Of a stretch of 64,000 bases of DNA, positions 1 to 7,227 are shown piece by piece. The notes under the pieces were generated by a model. It was not told the DNA's origin. It saw only the letters and a list, made by a program, of their open reading frames with translations, and made no database searches. The position numbers were made by a program, and so were the translations under genes. Position 1 is the first letter of the stretch, and every line of letters begins with the position of its first letter. Source of the DNA: DASYVD01 sp050693035 (GTDB taxonomy: Bacteria; Actinomycetota; UBA4738; CALAEC01); the NCBI GenBank assembly GCA_050693035.1, contig JBOGWB010000076.1:62001-126000 (forward strand), written 5' to 3'.

Positions 1-2
1 TC

Positions 3-206
3 GGCCCCGACGCCGCCGTCGGGATCGGGGACTCGCCGGCCGACGCCGAGCTCGCTCATCACGTCGGGGCGGTGTTCATCGTGGCCAACGGCAGGCGGGC
101 GGTGGAGGCCGGCGGCGCCTGGCCCGACAACGCCTACCTGACGGACGCCCCGTACGGCGAGGGCTTCGCCGAAGTGGTGTTCGGCTTGCTCGGCTCAGCG
201 ACGTAA
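3..206 (+). CDS. HAD-superfamily phosphatase, C-terminal fragment
   Basis: The window opens inside this gene; only the last 67 residues are present. They contain GDSPADAELAHHVGAVFIVANG-like sequence split as a GDS-x-x-D-x-x-L loop (motif IV of HAD phosphatases, Mg-binding acidic residues) followed by a VANG strand. This pattern is typical of the Cof / sucrose-phosphatase / mannosyl-3-phosphoglycerate phosphatase branch (HAD subclass IIB). The stop is TAA at 204-206. A compatible-solute phosphatase would fit the trehalose genes that follow, but that is inference; the substrate-defining cap domain is outside the window. Confidence 0.6.
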   Translation, partial: GPDAAVGIGDSPADAELAHHVGAVFIVANGRRAVEAGGAWPDNAYLTDAPYGEGFAEVVFGLLGSAT

Positions 207-214
207 CGGCCGCG

Positions 215-1555
215 TCAGACGGGGCGGGTGGGCTGGTCGGCACCCGATCCGCGAAGCCGTCGCCATCCCCGGCGAACCGCCCCCAGCACGCTGCGCCACA
301 CTTCCTGGCCGTTCGAGCTCGAGGTGGCCTTCGACGAGGCTCCGATGGGGACGATCCGCCCGGGCCCCACCGCACGGTCGTCAGCCTCGCGATCCCCGGG
401 CCCGCCGTGTGGAGAAGCCATCTCGGGTGTCTCCGGGGGCTTCGGCGGCCACGTCATGCGGGTATCCCACGCATGCAGGAGGAGAATCTTCGCCGCCGCC
501 ACGGACGGAACCGCCAGGAGCATGCCCCACAGTCCCAGGAGGGTGCCCCCCGCAAGAAGCGCCAGCATTACGGTGACCGGGTGAAGCTTGACCGTTCGGG
601 CCACGATGTTCGGGCTGAGGATGTGGTTGTCGATCTGCTGCACGATGGCCAGGCCGATGCCGGAGCCGATCGTCAGCGGCCATCCCGGGTCCAGGTGGAG
701 CAGCCCCCCGGTTGGAGGGATCGCGGTGAAGGCGACGAACGCCGCGACGATGCCGCCGATCCACGGGCCGACGAAGGGGATGAGGTTGAAGAGCCCCGTG
801 ACCAGTCCCACGACCGCCCAGTACGGCAGGCCCACCGCCCACAGCACGATCGCCGAGGCCAGCCCGACGAACAGCGACACCAAGAGCTGTCCTCGAAAGA
901 ACCCGCCCACGGCCCGGCCGAGCTTCTCCATCACCGACATGAACCCCACCCGTCGGCGCTCGGGGACCATGGCCACGACACCCCGCTGGATCTTCGGGAG
1001 GTCCACCAGGAGATAGAAGGCCAGGATGGGGCCGAGGATCACCACCAGCACGAAATGGAACACTCCCCGAGTCAGTGACAGCAGGCTGCCGAGGTAGTCG
1101 AGAACCGCCCTCTGGCTCTCCGCGTTGAGTGCCGCCTGCGCGTCGATCCGGAAGTTGAACCGCCGCCCCAGGCCGTCGAGCGTCTCCACGGCCCGGTCGA
1201 CCAGACCGGGGAGGGACCTGGCGAACCCGGTGACCTGGTCGGCCACGACCGGGATGAGGTAGGAGAGGCCCGCCCCGACGAGGGAGAGGACCACCATGTA
1301 CGTGACGAGAGCGGCGACGATCCGGGGCATCCTCCGCGCCATCCGAGACACCAGCGGGTTCAGGACGTAAACGAAGATCAGGGCCACGGCCAGCGGAGGG
1401 AAGATGATGCGGATGGGGTAGAGGACGTATCGGAGGACGATGAACCCGAGCACGAGGACGCCGATGCCCGCCCATGCCACCACGCCCCACCGGGCGGCCG
1501 CGGCGACGAAGGGGTGGCCGAGCACCCGGGTGCGGTCGTCGTTCACCTCAGCCAT
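215..1555 (-). CDS. AI-2E family transporter (PF01594-type membrane protein)
   Basis: 446-residue polytopic membrane protein, convergent with the preceding gene. It has the family layout: paired N-terminal membrane helices (about residues 22-65), a soluble middle segment with amphipathic helices, then a block of five or so membrane helices (about 165-365) containing the LVTGLFNLIPFVGP and GGTLLGLWGM stretches typical of the family. Relatives export AI-2 or act as ion antiporters; the real substrate here is unknown. The C-terminal 70 residues are hydrophilic and Gly/Pro/Arg-rich, longer than usual. ATG start at 1555; no clear Shine-Dalgarno. Confidence 0.85.
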   Translation of the reverse strand: MAEVNDDRTRVLGHPFVAAAARWGVVAWAGIGVLVLGFIVLRYVLYPIRIIFPPLAVALIFVYVLNPLVSRMARRMPRIVAALVTYMVVLSLVGAGLSYLIPVVADQVTGFARSLPGLVDRAVETLDGLGRRFNFRIDAQAALNAESQRAVLDYLGSLLSLTRGVFHFVLVVILGPILAFYLLVDLPKIQRGVVAMVPERRRVGFMSVMEKLGRAVGGFFRGQLLVSLFVGLASAIVLWAVGLPYWAVVGLVTGLFNLIPFVGPWIGGIVAAFVAFTAIPPTGGLLHLDPGWPLTIGSGIGLAIVQQIDNHILSPNIVARTVKLHPVTVMLALLAGGTLLGLWGMLLAVPSVAAAKILLLHAWDTRMTWPPKPPETPEMASPHGGPGDREADDRAVGPGRIVPIGASSKATSSSNGQEVWRSVLGAVRRGWRRLRGSGADQPTRPV

Positions 1556-1682
1556 TATGACACCGGCTTCCGCTCCAACCTCCGGAGAAGCGTTCCTGAC
1601 ACCGAATGACTATCCCGCGATCCCCCGTCCGAGCGGTACAGTCTGCGGAACGGCCGTCCGATAACCGGGGGGAGGGAATGAC

Positions 1683-2111
1683 GTGCGGATCCTCGTGATC
1701 GACGACGAACCCGACGTCCTCCTCCTCTGCCGCGTGAACCTCGAGTACGAGGGCCACGAGGTCGTGGAGGCCGGCAGCGGGGAGGAGGGCCTCGACCAGG
1801 CCGTCCTGCATCGTCCCGACCTGATCGTCCTCGACGTCATGCTCCCCGAGAAGGACGGTTTCTCCGTGCTGCGGCGGCTCCGCGAGCACAGCGAGCTCGC
1901 GGACGTGCCGGTCATCTTCCTCACGGCCAAAGCCCAGGACGACGACCAGATCCGCGGGTTCTTGGCCGGCGCAGCCGAGTACGTCACCAAGCCGTTCAGC
2001 CCGGTGGCGCTCAACCACGCGGTGAGCCGTGTGGGGGCGATGACCCCCGCCGAACGCGACACCCGGCGGAACGAGCAGCTCGCACGGCTCTCCCTCCTGG
2101 CCGGACCATAA
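1683..2111 (+). CDS. Orphan single-domain response regulator (CheY-like REC)
   Basis: 142 residues consisting of one receiver domain plus a 20-residue Arg-rich tail. Visible REC signature: DDEPD acidic pocket near the N terminus, phospho-acceptor Asp in LIVLDVMLPEKDG (about residue 52), Thr in FLTAKA, and the KPFSP lysine loop. No output domain and no histidine kinase next to it, so it must work by protein contact or a distant kinase. GTG start at 1683 behind a strong GGGGGAGGG ribosome site. It lies 70 bases upstream of the trehalose genes on the same strand; a role in osmotic or stress control is only suggested by position. Confidence 0.88.
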   Translation: MRILVIDDEPDVLLLCRVNLEYEGHEVVEAGSGEEGLDQAVLHRPDLIVLDVMLPEKDGFSVLRRLREHSELADVPVIFLTAKAQDDDQIRGFLAGAAEYVTKPFSPVALNHAVSRVGAMTPAERDTRRNEQLARLSLLAGP

Positions 2112-2131
2112 GACACCGCCAGCAGCAGCCG

Positions 2132-2155
2132 CCGGAAACCGCACCGGAAACCGCA
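2132..2155. repeat. Perfect 12-bp tandem repeat upstream of treT-like gene
   Basis: Two exact back-to-back copies of CCGGAAACCGCA (2132-2143 and 2144-2155) in the 70-base gap between the response regulator and the glycosyltransferase. The second copy covers the -35 area of the proposed promoter at 2169-2174. This looks like a direct-repeat binding site or a sigma -35 region (GGAAAC), not coding sequence. Confidence 0.6.
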
Positions 2156-2168
2156 CCCGTGCTCCCGA

Positions 2169-2174
2169 TAGACT
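2169..2174 (+). promoter_or_regulatory. -10 hexamer TAGACT, leaderless promoter for the trehalose operon
   Basis: TAGACT ends 7 bases before the ATG at 2182 and there is no Shine-Dalgarno in between, so the transcript would begin at or next to the start codon. The -35 position falls in the GGAAAC of the second 12-bp repeat. Confidence 0.45.
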
Positions 2175-2181
2175 GACGGGC

Positions 2182-3420
2182 ATGCTGGTCAGCGTCCCCG
2201 TTCCCGAGGGCAAGCGCCTCGACGACTACGCGGAACCGGCAGGTGAGGAGGCCGTCGCCCGTCTCCGTGAGGCTGCCGAGCCCCTCAAGGGGTGCCGCCT
2301 GGTCCACATCAGCAGCACCTCGTTCGGCGGCGGGGTAGCCGAGCTTCTGGTCACCCAGGTGGCCCTGCTCCGCGACCTGGGCATCGACGCCGACTGGCAG
2401 CTCATCGAGGGCTCCGAGGAGTTCTTCGCCGTCACCAAGCTCGTCCACAACGCCCTCCAAGGAGCGGGGATCCCGTGGACCGAGTCCATGGAGGCCACCT
2501 ACCTGGAGCGAGTGGAAGCCAACTCCCATCGATTCGAGGAGAACGCGGACTTCGTGTTCGTCCACGATCCGCAGCCCGCCGCACTCCTCACGTTCCTCGA
2601 GGAGGCTGGGCGACGGCACGGGAAATGGGTCTGGCGTTGCCACATCGACCTCTCGCACCCGATGGAAACCGTCTGGGGCTTCTTCGCCAACCACGTCCAC
2701 GGCTACGACGCCGCCGTCTTCACCATGGAGGACTTCGTCCGCCCAGGGCTCACGCCGAGGATCGCGGTGATCCCCCCCTCGATCGATCCCCTCTCTCCGA
2801 AGAACAGCTGGCTCGAGCCGGAGGCGGTCTTCGAGATCCTCCAGGGGTACGGGATCGACCGGTGGCGTCCTCTCGTCCTCCAAGTGTCTCGATTCGACCC
2901 GTGGAAGGACCCCCTTGGTGTGATCGACGCCTATCGCATCGTCAAGGAGGAGATCCCCGAACTCCAGCTGATCATGGTGGGGTCGATGGCTCACGACGAC
3001 CCCGAGGGCTGGCACTACATCGAGCAGACGGAGGAGCACCGAGCGGGCGACCCCGACGTGCACATCCTCACCAATCTCCAGGGCGTGGGCGACGTCGCGG
3101 TCAACGCGTTCCAGCGAGGATGTACCGTGGCCATCCAGAAGTCGCTCCGCGAGGGGTTCGGCCTGACCGTCTCGGAGGCCATGTGGAAGGAGAAACCCGT
3201 GATCGCGGGCAACGCCGGAGGCCTGAGGCTCCAGGTCGAGGAAGGGACCACCGGGTTCCTGGTCGACACCGTCGAGGAGTGCGCCGACCGTATGCGCCAC
3301 CTCTTGACCGACGTCGATCTCCGTACCCGGATGGGCCTGGCCGGGCGGGAACGGGTTCGTGAACACTTCCTTTCGATCCGCGAGCTCGACGACTACCTTC
3401 GGCTCCTCGCGTCGCTGTGA
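2182..3420 (+). CDS. treT: Trehalose synthase-like glycosyltransferase (GT4, TreT type)
   Basis: 412-residue GT-B fold glycosyltransferase. It resembles TreT, which joins a nucleotide-activated glucose to free glucose to give trehalose. Visible: N-terminal HISSTSFGGGVAELL loop (glycine-rich donor loop, about residue 43), HDPQPA (about 127), WRCHIDLSHP (about 152), LQVSRFDPWKDP in the donor domain, and the GT4 E-x7-E motif REGFGLTVSEAMWK near residue 325. Length is the normal one for the family. Its stop overlaps the otsA start by 4 bases (GTGA), so the two are translationally coupled. Other GT4 trehalose phosphorylase-like activities cannot be excluded. Confidence 0.82.
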   Translation: MLVSVPVPEGKRLDDYAEPAGEEAVARLREAAEPLKGCRLVHISSTSFGGGVAELLVTQVALLRDLGIDADWQLIEGSEEFFAVTKLVHNALQGAGIPWTESMEATYLERVEANSHRFEENADFVFVHDPQPAALLTFLEEAGRRHGKWVWRCHIDLSHPMETVWGFFANHVHGYDAAVFTMEDFVRPGLTPRIAVIPPSIDPLSPKNSWLEPEAVFEILQGYGIDRWRPLVLQVSRFDPWKDPLGVIDAYRIVKEEIPELQLIMVGSMAHDDPEGWHYIEQTEEHRAGDPDVHILTNLQGVGDVAVNAFQRGCTVAIQKSLREGFGLTVSEAMWKEKPVIAGNAGGLRLQVEEGTTGFLVDTVEECADRMRHLLTDVDLRTRMGLAGRERVREHFLSIRELDDYLRLLASL

Positions 3421-4871
3421 TCTCCACCAGCCGGGTACTCGTGGCCTCGAACCGCGGGCCGGTCACGTTCGTTCCGGAAGGCGACCACCTGGTTCCCAGG
3501 CGCGGCGCGGGGGGCCTGGTGAGCTCGCTCAGCTCGGCGGTTCAGACCACCGCCGGGCTGTGGGTCTCCTCGGCGATGAGTCCCGGCGACCGCGAGAGAG
3601 CGAGTCGCTCGGCCGACGGACGGATCGAGGTGATCACCGACGAGGCCAAGTTCCAGGTCCGGCTCCTCACATTCGACGACGAGACCTACGACCTGGCCTA
3701 CAACCAGGTGAGCAACCGGATCCTGTGGTTCCTCCATCACCACCTGTGGGACGTTCCCCGCACACCGAGCTTCGACTCCAAGACGCGACGAGCCTGGGAG
3801 GCGTACCGCCGGTACAACGTGACGTTCGCTGAGGCTCTAGCAGAGGAGGCGAGGACCGAGCGGACCACCGCCCTGGTCCAGGACTACCACCTCTGTCTCG
3901 TCCCCCGGGTCCTCCGTGACCTGACTCCGGCAACGAGGATCGCCCACTTCCACCACTCCCCCTTCGCCGGGCCAGACGAGCTCCGGCTTCTCCCCGAGCC
4001 CATGTGGCGCGAGCTCCTCGAGGGACTGTTGGGGGCGGACCTTCTCGGGTTCCACACCGAGCGATGGGCCCAGAACTTCCTGGCATGCTGCCGGCTCCTG
4101 GAGGGGGCCACGTGTCGGGGGCGATCCGTGAAGTGGCAGGGACGGACGGTGCGGCTGGGGGTCTTCCCCATCTCTATCGACGCCGACGACCTTCGGGAGC
4201 GCGCCCGAGCTCCGGAGGTCGAGGAGAAGCGAGAGGACCTCCTCCGGTCGCTGGGCGGCCGCACCCTGCTGCTGCGAGTGGATCGGACCGACCTGTCGAA
4301 GAACATCGTTCGGGGATTCCAGGCGTACGGCGACCTCCTGCGCCGGTACCCCGAGTGGCGGGCGAAGGTCATGTTCCTGGCGCTGCTCAACCCGTCCCGA
4401 CAGCGGGTGCCGGAGTACCGCGCCTACACGGAAGAGCTCTCGGAGGCGGCCGAGGCGGTGAACCTTGAGTTCGGAGATGCCGGGTGGCAGCCCCTGGAGG
4501 TCAGGATGGGCGACGACTGGGACGAGGTCATCGCGGCCTACGGCATCTACGACGTCCTCATGGTCAACCCGGTGTTCGACGGGATGAACCTGGTGGCGAA
4601 GGAGGGCCCGCTCTTGAACCGCCGGAACGGGGTGCTCCTGCTGTCACGGAACGCGGGCGCCTACGCCGAGCTCGGGAAGCACTCCCTTCCGGTGAGTCCG
4701 CTCGACGTGGCCGGGACGGCGGACGCGCTCGACGAGGCGCTGCGGATGGGCCCGGAGGAGCGGAGGACGAGGGCGCAGGCGCTTCGCAGGGTGGCCGGAG
4801 CCAGGACGCCGGCCCGATGGGCGTCCGCGCAGCTCCGTGAGCTCGACCGCATCGCGCCCATGGACGCCTAG
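3417..4871 (+). CDS. otsA: Alpha,alpha-trehalose-phosphate synthase (UDP- or GDP-forming), OtsA
   Basis: 484-residue GT20 enzyme making trehalose 6-phosphate from a nucleotide-glucose and glucose 6-phosphate. Visible: N-terminal SNRGPV (the usual SNRLP site), VQDYHLCLVPRVLR (about residue 160), GFHTERWAQNF (about 203), RVDRTDLSKNI with the donor-binding Arg and Lys (about 283), and NPVFDGMNLVAKEG (about 382), all in family order. GTG start at 3417 overlaps the upstream gene's stop by 4 bases. The stop shares a palindromic CTAG with the convergent otsB. OtsB removes the phosphate, so the three genes offer two routes to trehalose. Confidence 0.95.
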   Translation: MISTSRVLVASNRGPVTFVPEGDHLVPRRGAGGLVSSLSSAVQTTAGLWVSSAMSPGDRERASRSADGRIEVITDEAKFQVRLLTFDDETYDLAYNQVSNRILWFLHHHLWDVPRTPSFDSKTRRAWEAYRRYNVTFAEALAEEARTERTTALVQDYHLCLVPRVLRDLTPATRIAHFHHSPFAGPDELRLLPEPMWRELLEGLLGADLLGFHTERWAQNFLACCRLLEGATCRGRSVKWQGRTVRLGVFPISIDADDLRERARAPEVEEKREDLLRSLGGRTLLLRVDRTDLSKNIVRGFQAYGDLLRRYPEWRAKVMFLALLNPSRQRVPEYRAYTEELSEAAEAVNLEFGDAGWQPLEVRMGDDWDEVIAAYGIYDVLMVNPVFDGMNLVAKEGPLLNRRNGVLLLSRNAGAYAELGKHSLPVSPLDVAGTADALDEALRMGPEERRTRAQALRRVAGARTPARWASAQLRELDRIAPMDA

Positions 4872-5686
4872 CCCGAGGCGTCCGGGCCTTCCTCCCGCAG
4901 CCGGCCCGTCAGCTCCCGGAGCAGGGCCACGACCCGATCGGGACCCTCTACCACAACATCCGCCGCCTCGATGAGCCCCGCCGGCGCCTCCGGGTGACGG
5001 ACGGCAACCTTCAGCGTGGTCAGGCCGTCCTCGGTGAGCCGGTCGATGGCCTCGAACGCCGCCTCGTCGGCTGCGTCATCTCCCGCATACATCGCCGCTC
5101 TCAGCCCCGAGCTCTTCACCACCCGAGCGACCACGTCCCCCTTCGTGGGGCCGCCCACGGCGGCAAGCTCCACTACCTTCTTTCCCTCGAGGAGACGATA
5201 GCCGTGGGCTTCCGCGACCGGGCGGAGCCTCTCCACGAGGACCCGCCGGGCCGTTTCCGGCTCAGGCGAGGCCCGGTAGTGCACCGCCACCTGGAGCCCC
5301 TTCGCCTCCACGCGGCTGCCGGGCACCAGGGCGGCGGCCCGCTCCACGTCGGGGAGGACGGACTCCAGAGCGGCCACCAGCTCCGCCGATCGCGACACCG
5401 GGCCGCGCTCGTCTTCCAGGCCGTACAACCCGAAGCACCGCACGGGAGCCTCGAGCATCGCCGCCACCGCACCGGCCCGCCGTCCGCTGATCACCACGGT
5501 CTCCGCGCCCGCGGCGACCAGCCCCTCCAGAGCGTCGCGAAGCCCCGGGGCGGGACGGGCCTCCTCCGGCGTCGGCGCGATCTCCGAGAGGGTCCCATCG
5601 TAATCGAGGAAGACCCCGACCGGACGCGCTTCCCCGGGGAACCATCCGGGGAGGCCCGCGGCCCGCTCGCTGGGTTCCGCCGGCAT
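4868..5686 (-). CDS. otsB: Trehalose-6-phosphate phosphatase OtsB
   Basis: 272-residue HAD phosphatase. Motif I is FLDYDGTLSEIAPTPEEARP (nucleophile Asp near residue 28), motif II VISGR (about 66), motif III lysine in GGPTKGD (about 182), motif IV GDDAADEAAFEA (about 200). The DYDGTLSEI start and PTKGD loop are specific for trehalose phosphatases. It is on the opposite strand from otsA, with the two TAG stops interlocked in one CTAG. A TAGGCT hexamer 7 bases upstream of the ATG and no Shine-Dalgarno suggest a leaderless message. Confidence 0.95.
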   Translation of the reverse strand: MPAEPSERAAGLPGWFPGEARPVGVFLDYDGTLSEIAPTPEEARPAPGLRDALEGLVAAGAETVVISGRRAGAVAAMLEAPVRCFGLYGLEDERGPVSRSAELVAALESVLPDVERAAALVPGSRVEAKGLQVAVHYRASPEPETARRVLVERLRPVAEAHGYRLLEGKKVVELAAVGGPTKGDVVARVVKSSGLRAAMYAGDDAADEAAFEAIDRLTEDGLTTLKVAVRHPEAPAGLIEAADVVVEGPDRVVALLRELTGRLREEGPDASG

Positions 5687-5693
5687 CCGGGCA

Positions 5694-5711
5694 AGCCTAC
5701 CGTGCTACCCT
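5694..5711. promoter_or_regulatory. Back-to-back -10 elements in a 32-bp divergent gap
   Basis: The gap between otsB (minus) and the lipoprotein gene (plus) is only 32 bases. TAGGCT on the minus strand (5694-5699) ends 7 bases before the otsB ATG, and an extended -10 TGC-TACCCT on the plus strand (hexamer 5706-5711) ends 7 bases before the GTG at 5719. Six bases separate the two hexamers, so the promoters must overlap and both messages would be leaderless. Confidence 0.45.
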
Positions 5712-5718
5712 CCGGCCG

Positions 5719-6546
5719 GTGCGCCGCACGGTCCCGCTGCTCTGCCTCCTCCTTGCCGCGACTCTCTCGTCGTGCGCGGATCACCGCGTGCTCCTCGCCA
5801 GCAGGCCGGGCGGGGGCCCGCCGCTCACGTTCCGCCTCGAGCTCACCGCGGACGTGGACCGGACCCTCGAGGGGGAGACGCGCGGGCAGCGCATCGAGGC
5901 GGCGTTCCGTGTCGTGCAAGACGTCCTGGCCTACCAGCAGGACGGGACCGCCCGGGCCCGCCTGACCCTCGCCCCGACCTCGCTCGAAGTGGATGGTCAG
6001 CGAGTGGCGGTGGGGCCGGGGCAGGAGTTCCTGGTTGCGCTGGCTCCCGACGGCCGCATGGTGGAGATCGAGGAATCGACCGGCGAGCCGGCCGAGGCCC
6101 TGGAGCCCGTGGGCCTGGAGCGGCTCCTCCCTCGCCTCGGCCCCGTGCTCCCCGGAGCCCCCGTCGGCATCGGGGAGACGTGGAGATCCGACACCGAGTT
6201 CGCCGACGAGACCGGCAGCTTCTCGGTGGCCCTCCGTTCACACCTCGCTCGCCTGGGGATGCGAGATGGGGAGCCCGCGGCCCTGGTGCGCACGACCTAC
6301 GTGTCACCGGTGCGCCGGCGGGAGGTGTTCGCCAACGCGGTTGCAGAGATCGACGGCCAGGACGTGGGCACACAGGAGGCGTGGTTCGCGCTCGGAGGAT
6401 TCCTCATCCAGGCCTCGGGCGACTCGGTCGGAAGCTATCGAGTGACGTTCCGGCCCCCCGGCGGCGAGGACGTGCTCGACCCGGTGCGAGGCTCGTTGGA
6501 CGTCAGGCTCCACACGGAGATGCGCCTGGTTTCGCAGGGATCATGA
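5719..6546 (+). CDS. Secreted lipoprotein of unknown function
   Basis: 275 residues with a lipoprotein signal: RR, a Leu/Ala hydrophobic stretch, then the lipobox LSSC with the acylated Cys near residue 19. The rest is a beta-rich soluble domain with no catalytic motif that I recognise; segments such as TFRLELTADVDRTLEGE and QEFLVALAPDGRMVEIE recall DUF6263-like proteins, an impression only. GTG start at 5719 chosen because it is placed just behind a -10 hexamer and gives an intact signal. It is transcribed away from otsB; no partner is evident. Confidence 0.75.
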   Translation: MRRTVPLLCLLLAATLSSCADHRVLLASRPGGGPPLTFRLELTADVDRTLEGETRGQRIEAAFRVVQDVLAYQQDGTARARLTLAPTSLEVDGQRVAVGPGQEFLVALAPDGRMVEIEESTGEPAEALEPVGLERLLPRLGPVLPGAPVGIGETWRSDTEFADETGSFSVALRSHLARLGMRDGEPAALVRTTYVSPVRRREVFANAVAEIDGQDVGTQEAWFALGGFLIQASGDSVGSYRVTFRPPGGEDVLDPVRGSLDVRLHTEMRLVSQGS

Positions 6547-6585
6547 GCGGCCTCTCGGGATGGGCGGCCGCGCGATCTGTGATCG

Positions 6586-7128
6586 CTATTGGTTCCGCTC
6601 GGCCCAGTCCAGACCGACGACCACCGTGATCTGGACGTCGGGGTCGAGCTGGCCGGTGGCCCGCTCCAGCTTCGCCCCCGCGAAGACCGTGTCGCGGAGG
6701 TGCCGGGCCTCGAGCCTCGAGTCGTTGCGGAAGAAGAGCGTGGTGACCTCGTACGGCTTCGCCTGGGCGTCTCCGATGTCCTCGTCGTCCACCCGGTAGC
6801 CGAGCTGCTTGAGCCTCTGCGCGGTGGTCGCCGCGAGGCCCGTCTCCGTCGTCCCGTTCAGGACGGCCAGCCGGACTCCCCGCACATCGGGGCTGGGCTG
6901 CTCCGGCGGCGGGGTGGTCTCTTCGCCGGGCGGCGTCGTGGGCTCCTGGGTGGGAGTCGTCGGGGCTCCCGTGGACTGCGGCACCGGCGCCTCGGTCTGA
7001 GGGAAGGCGCGCGACAACACGAACAGCCCGACCACGAGGGCCGTGACGACGAGCGCGGCTCTCAGCGCCCCGGTAGCCAAGGAGACGTAGAACGTGGTTC
7101 TGGTCGGCGGCTCATGCTTCCCGTTCAA
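6586..7128 (-). CDS. Membrane-anchored LytR C-terminal (LytR_C) domain protein
   Basis: 180 residues. One membrane helix (about residues 20-45, ALRAALVVTALVVGLFVL), a Pro/Thr/Glu-rich linker (about 50-85, many TTPP and PTQEP units), then an extracellular LytR_C domain starting with VRLAVLNGTTETGLA and ending VQITVVVGLDW. LytR_C domains accompany LCP cell-wall ligases that attach glycopolymers to peptidoglycan; here the LCP catalytic domain is absent, so this is a stand-alone accessory protein. The start at 7128 is TTG and lies immediately after a GGGGGAGG stretch, closer than ideal, so the true start is uncertain. Confidence 0.75.
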   Translation of the reverse strand: MNGKHEPPTRTTFYVSLATGALRAALVVTALVVGLFVLSRAFPQTEAPVPQSTGAPTTPTQEPTTPPGEETTPPPEQPSPDVRGVRLAVLNGTTETGLAATTAQRLKQLGYRVDDEDIGDAQAKPYEVTTLFFRNDSRLEARHLRDTVFAGAKLERATGQLDPDVQITVVVGLDWAERNQ

Positions 7129-7227
7129 ACCTCCCCCGCGGGCTTTGTCCTCCGGTCCTGCTCCCGAGCATATCCGGGGCGTGTGGGGTCTTCAACGGCC
7201 TTGACGGGGCCAAGAGCGCACCCACTG

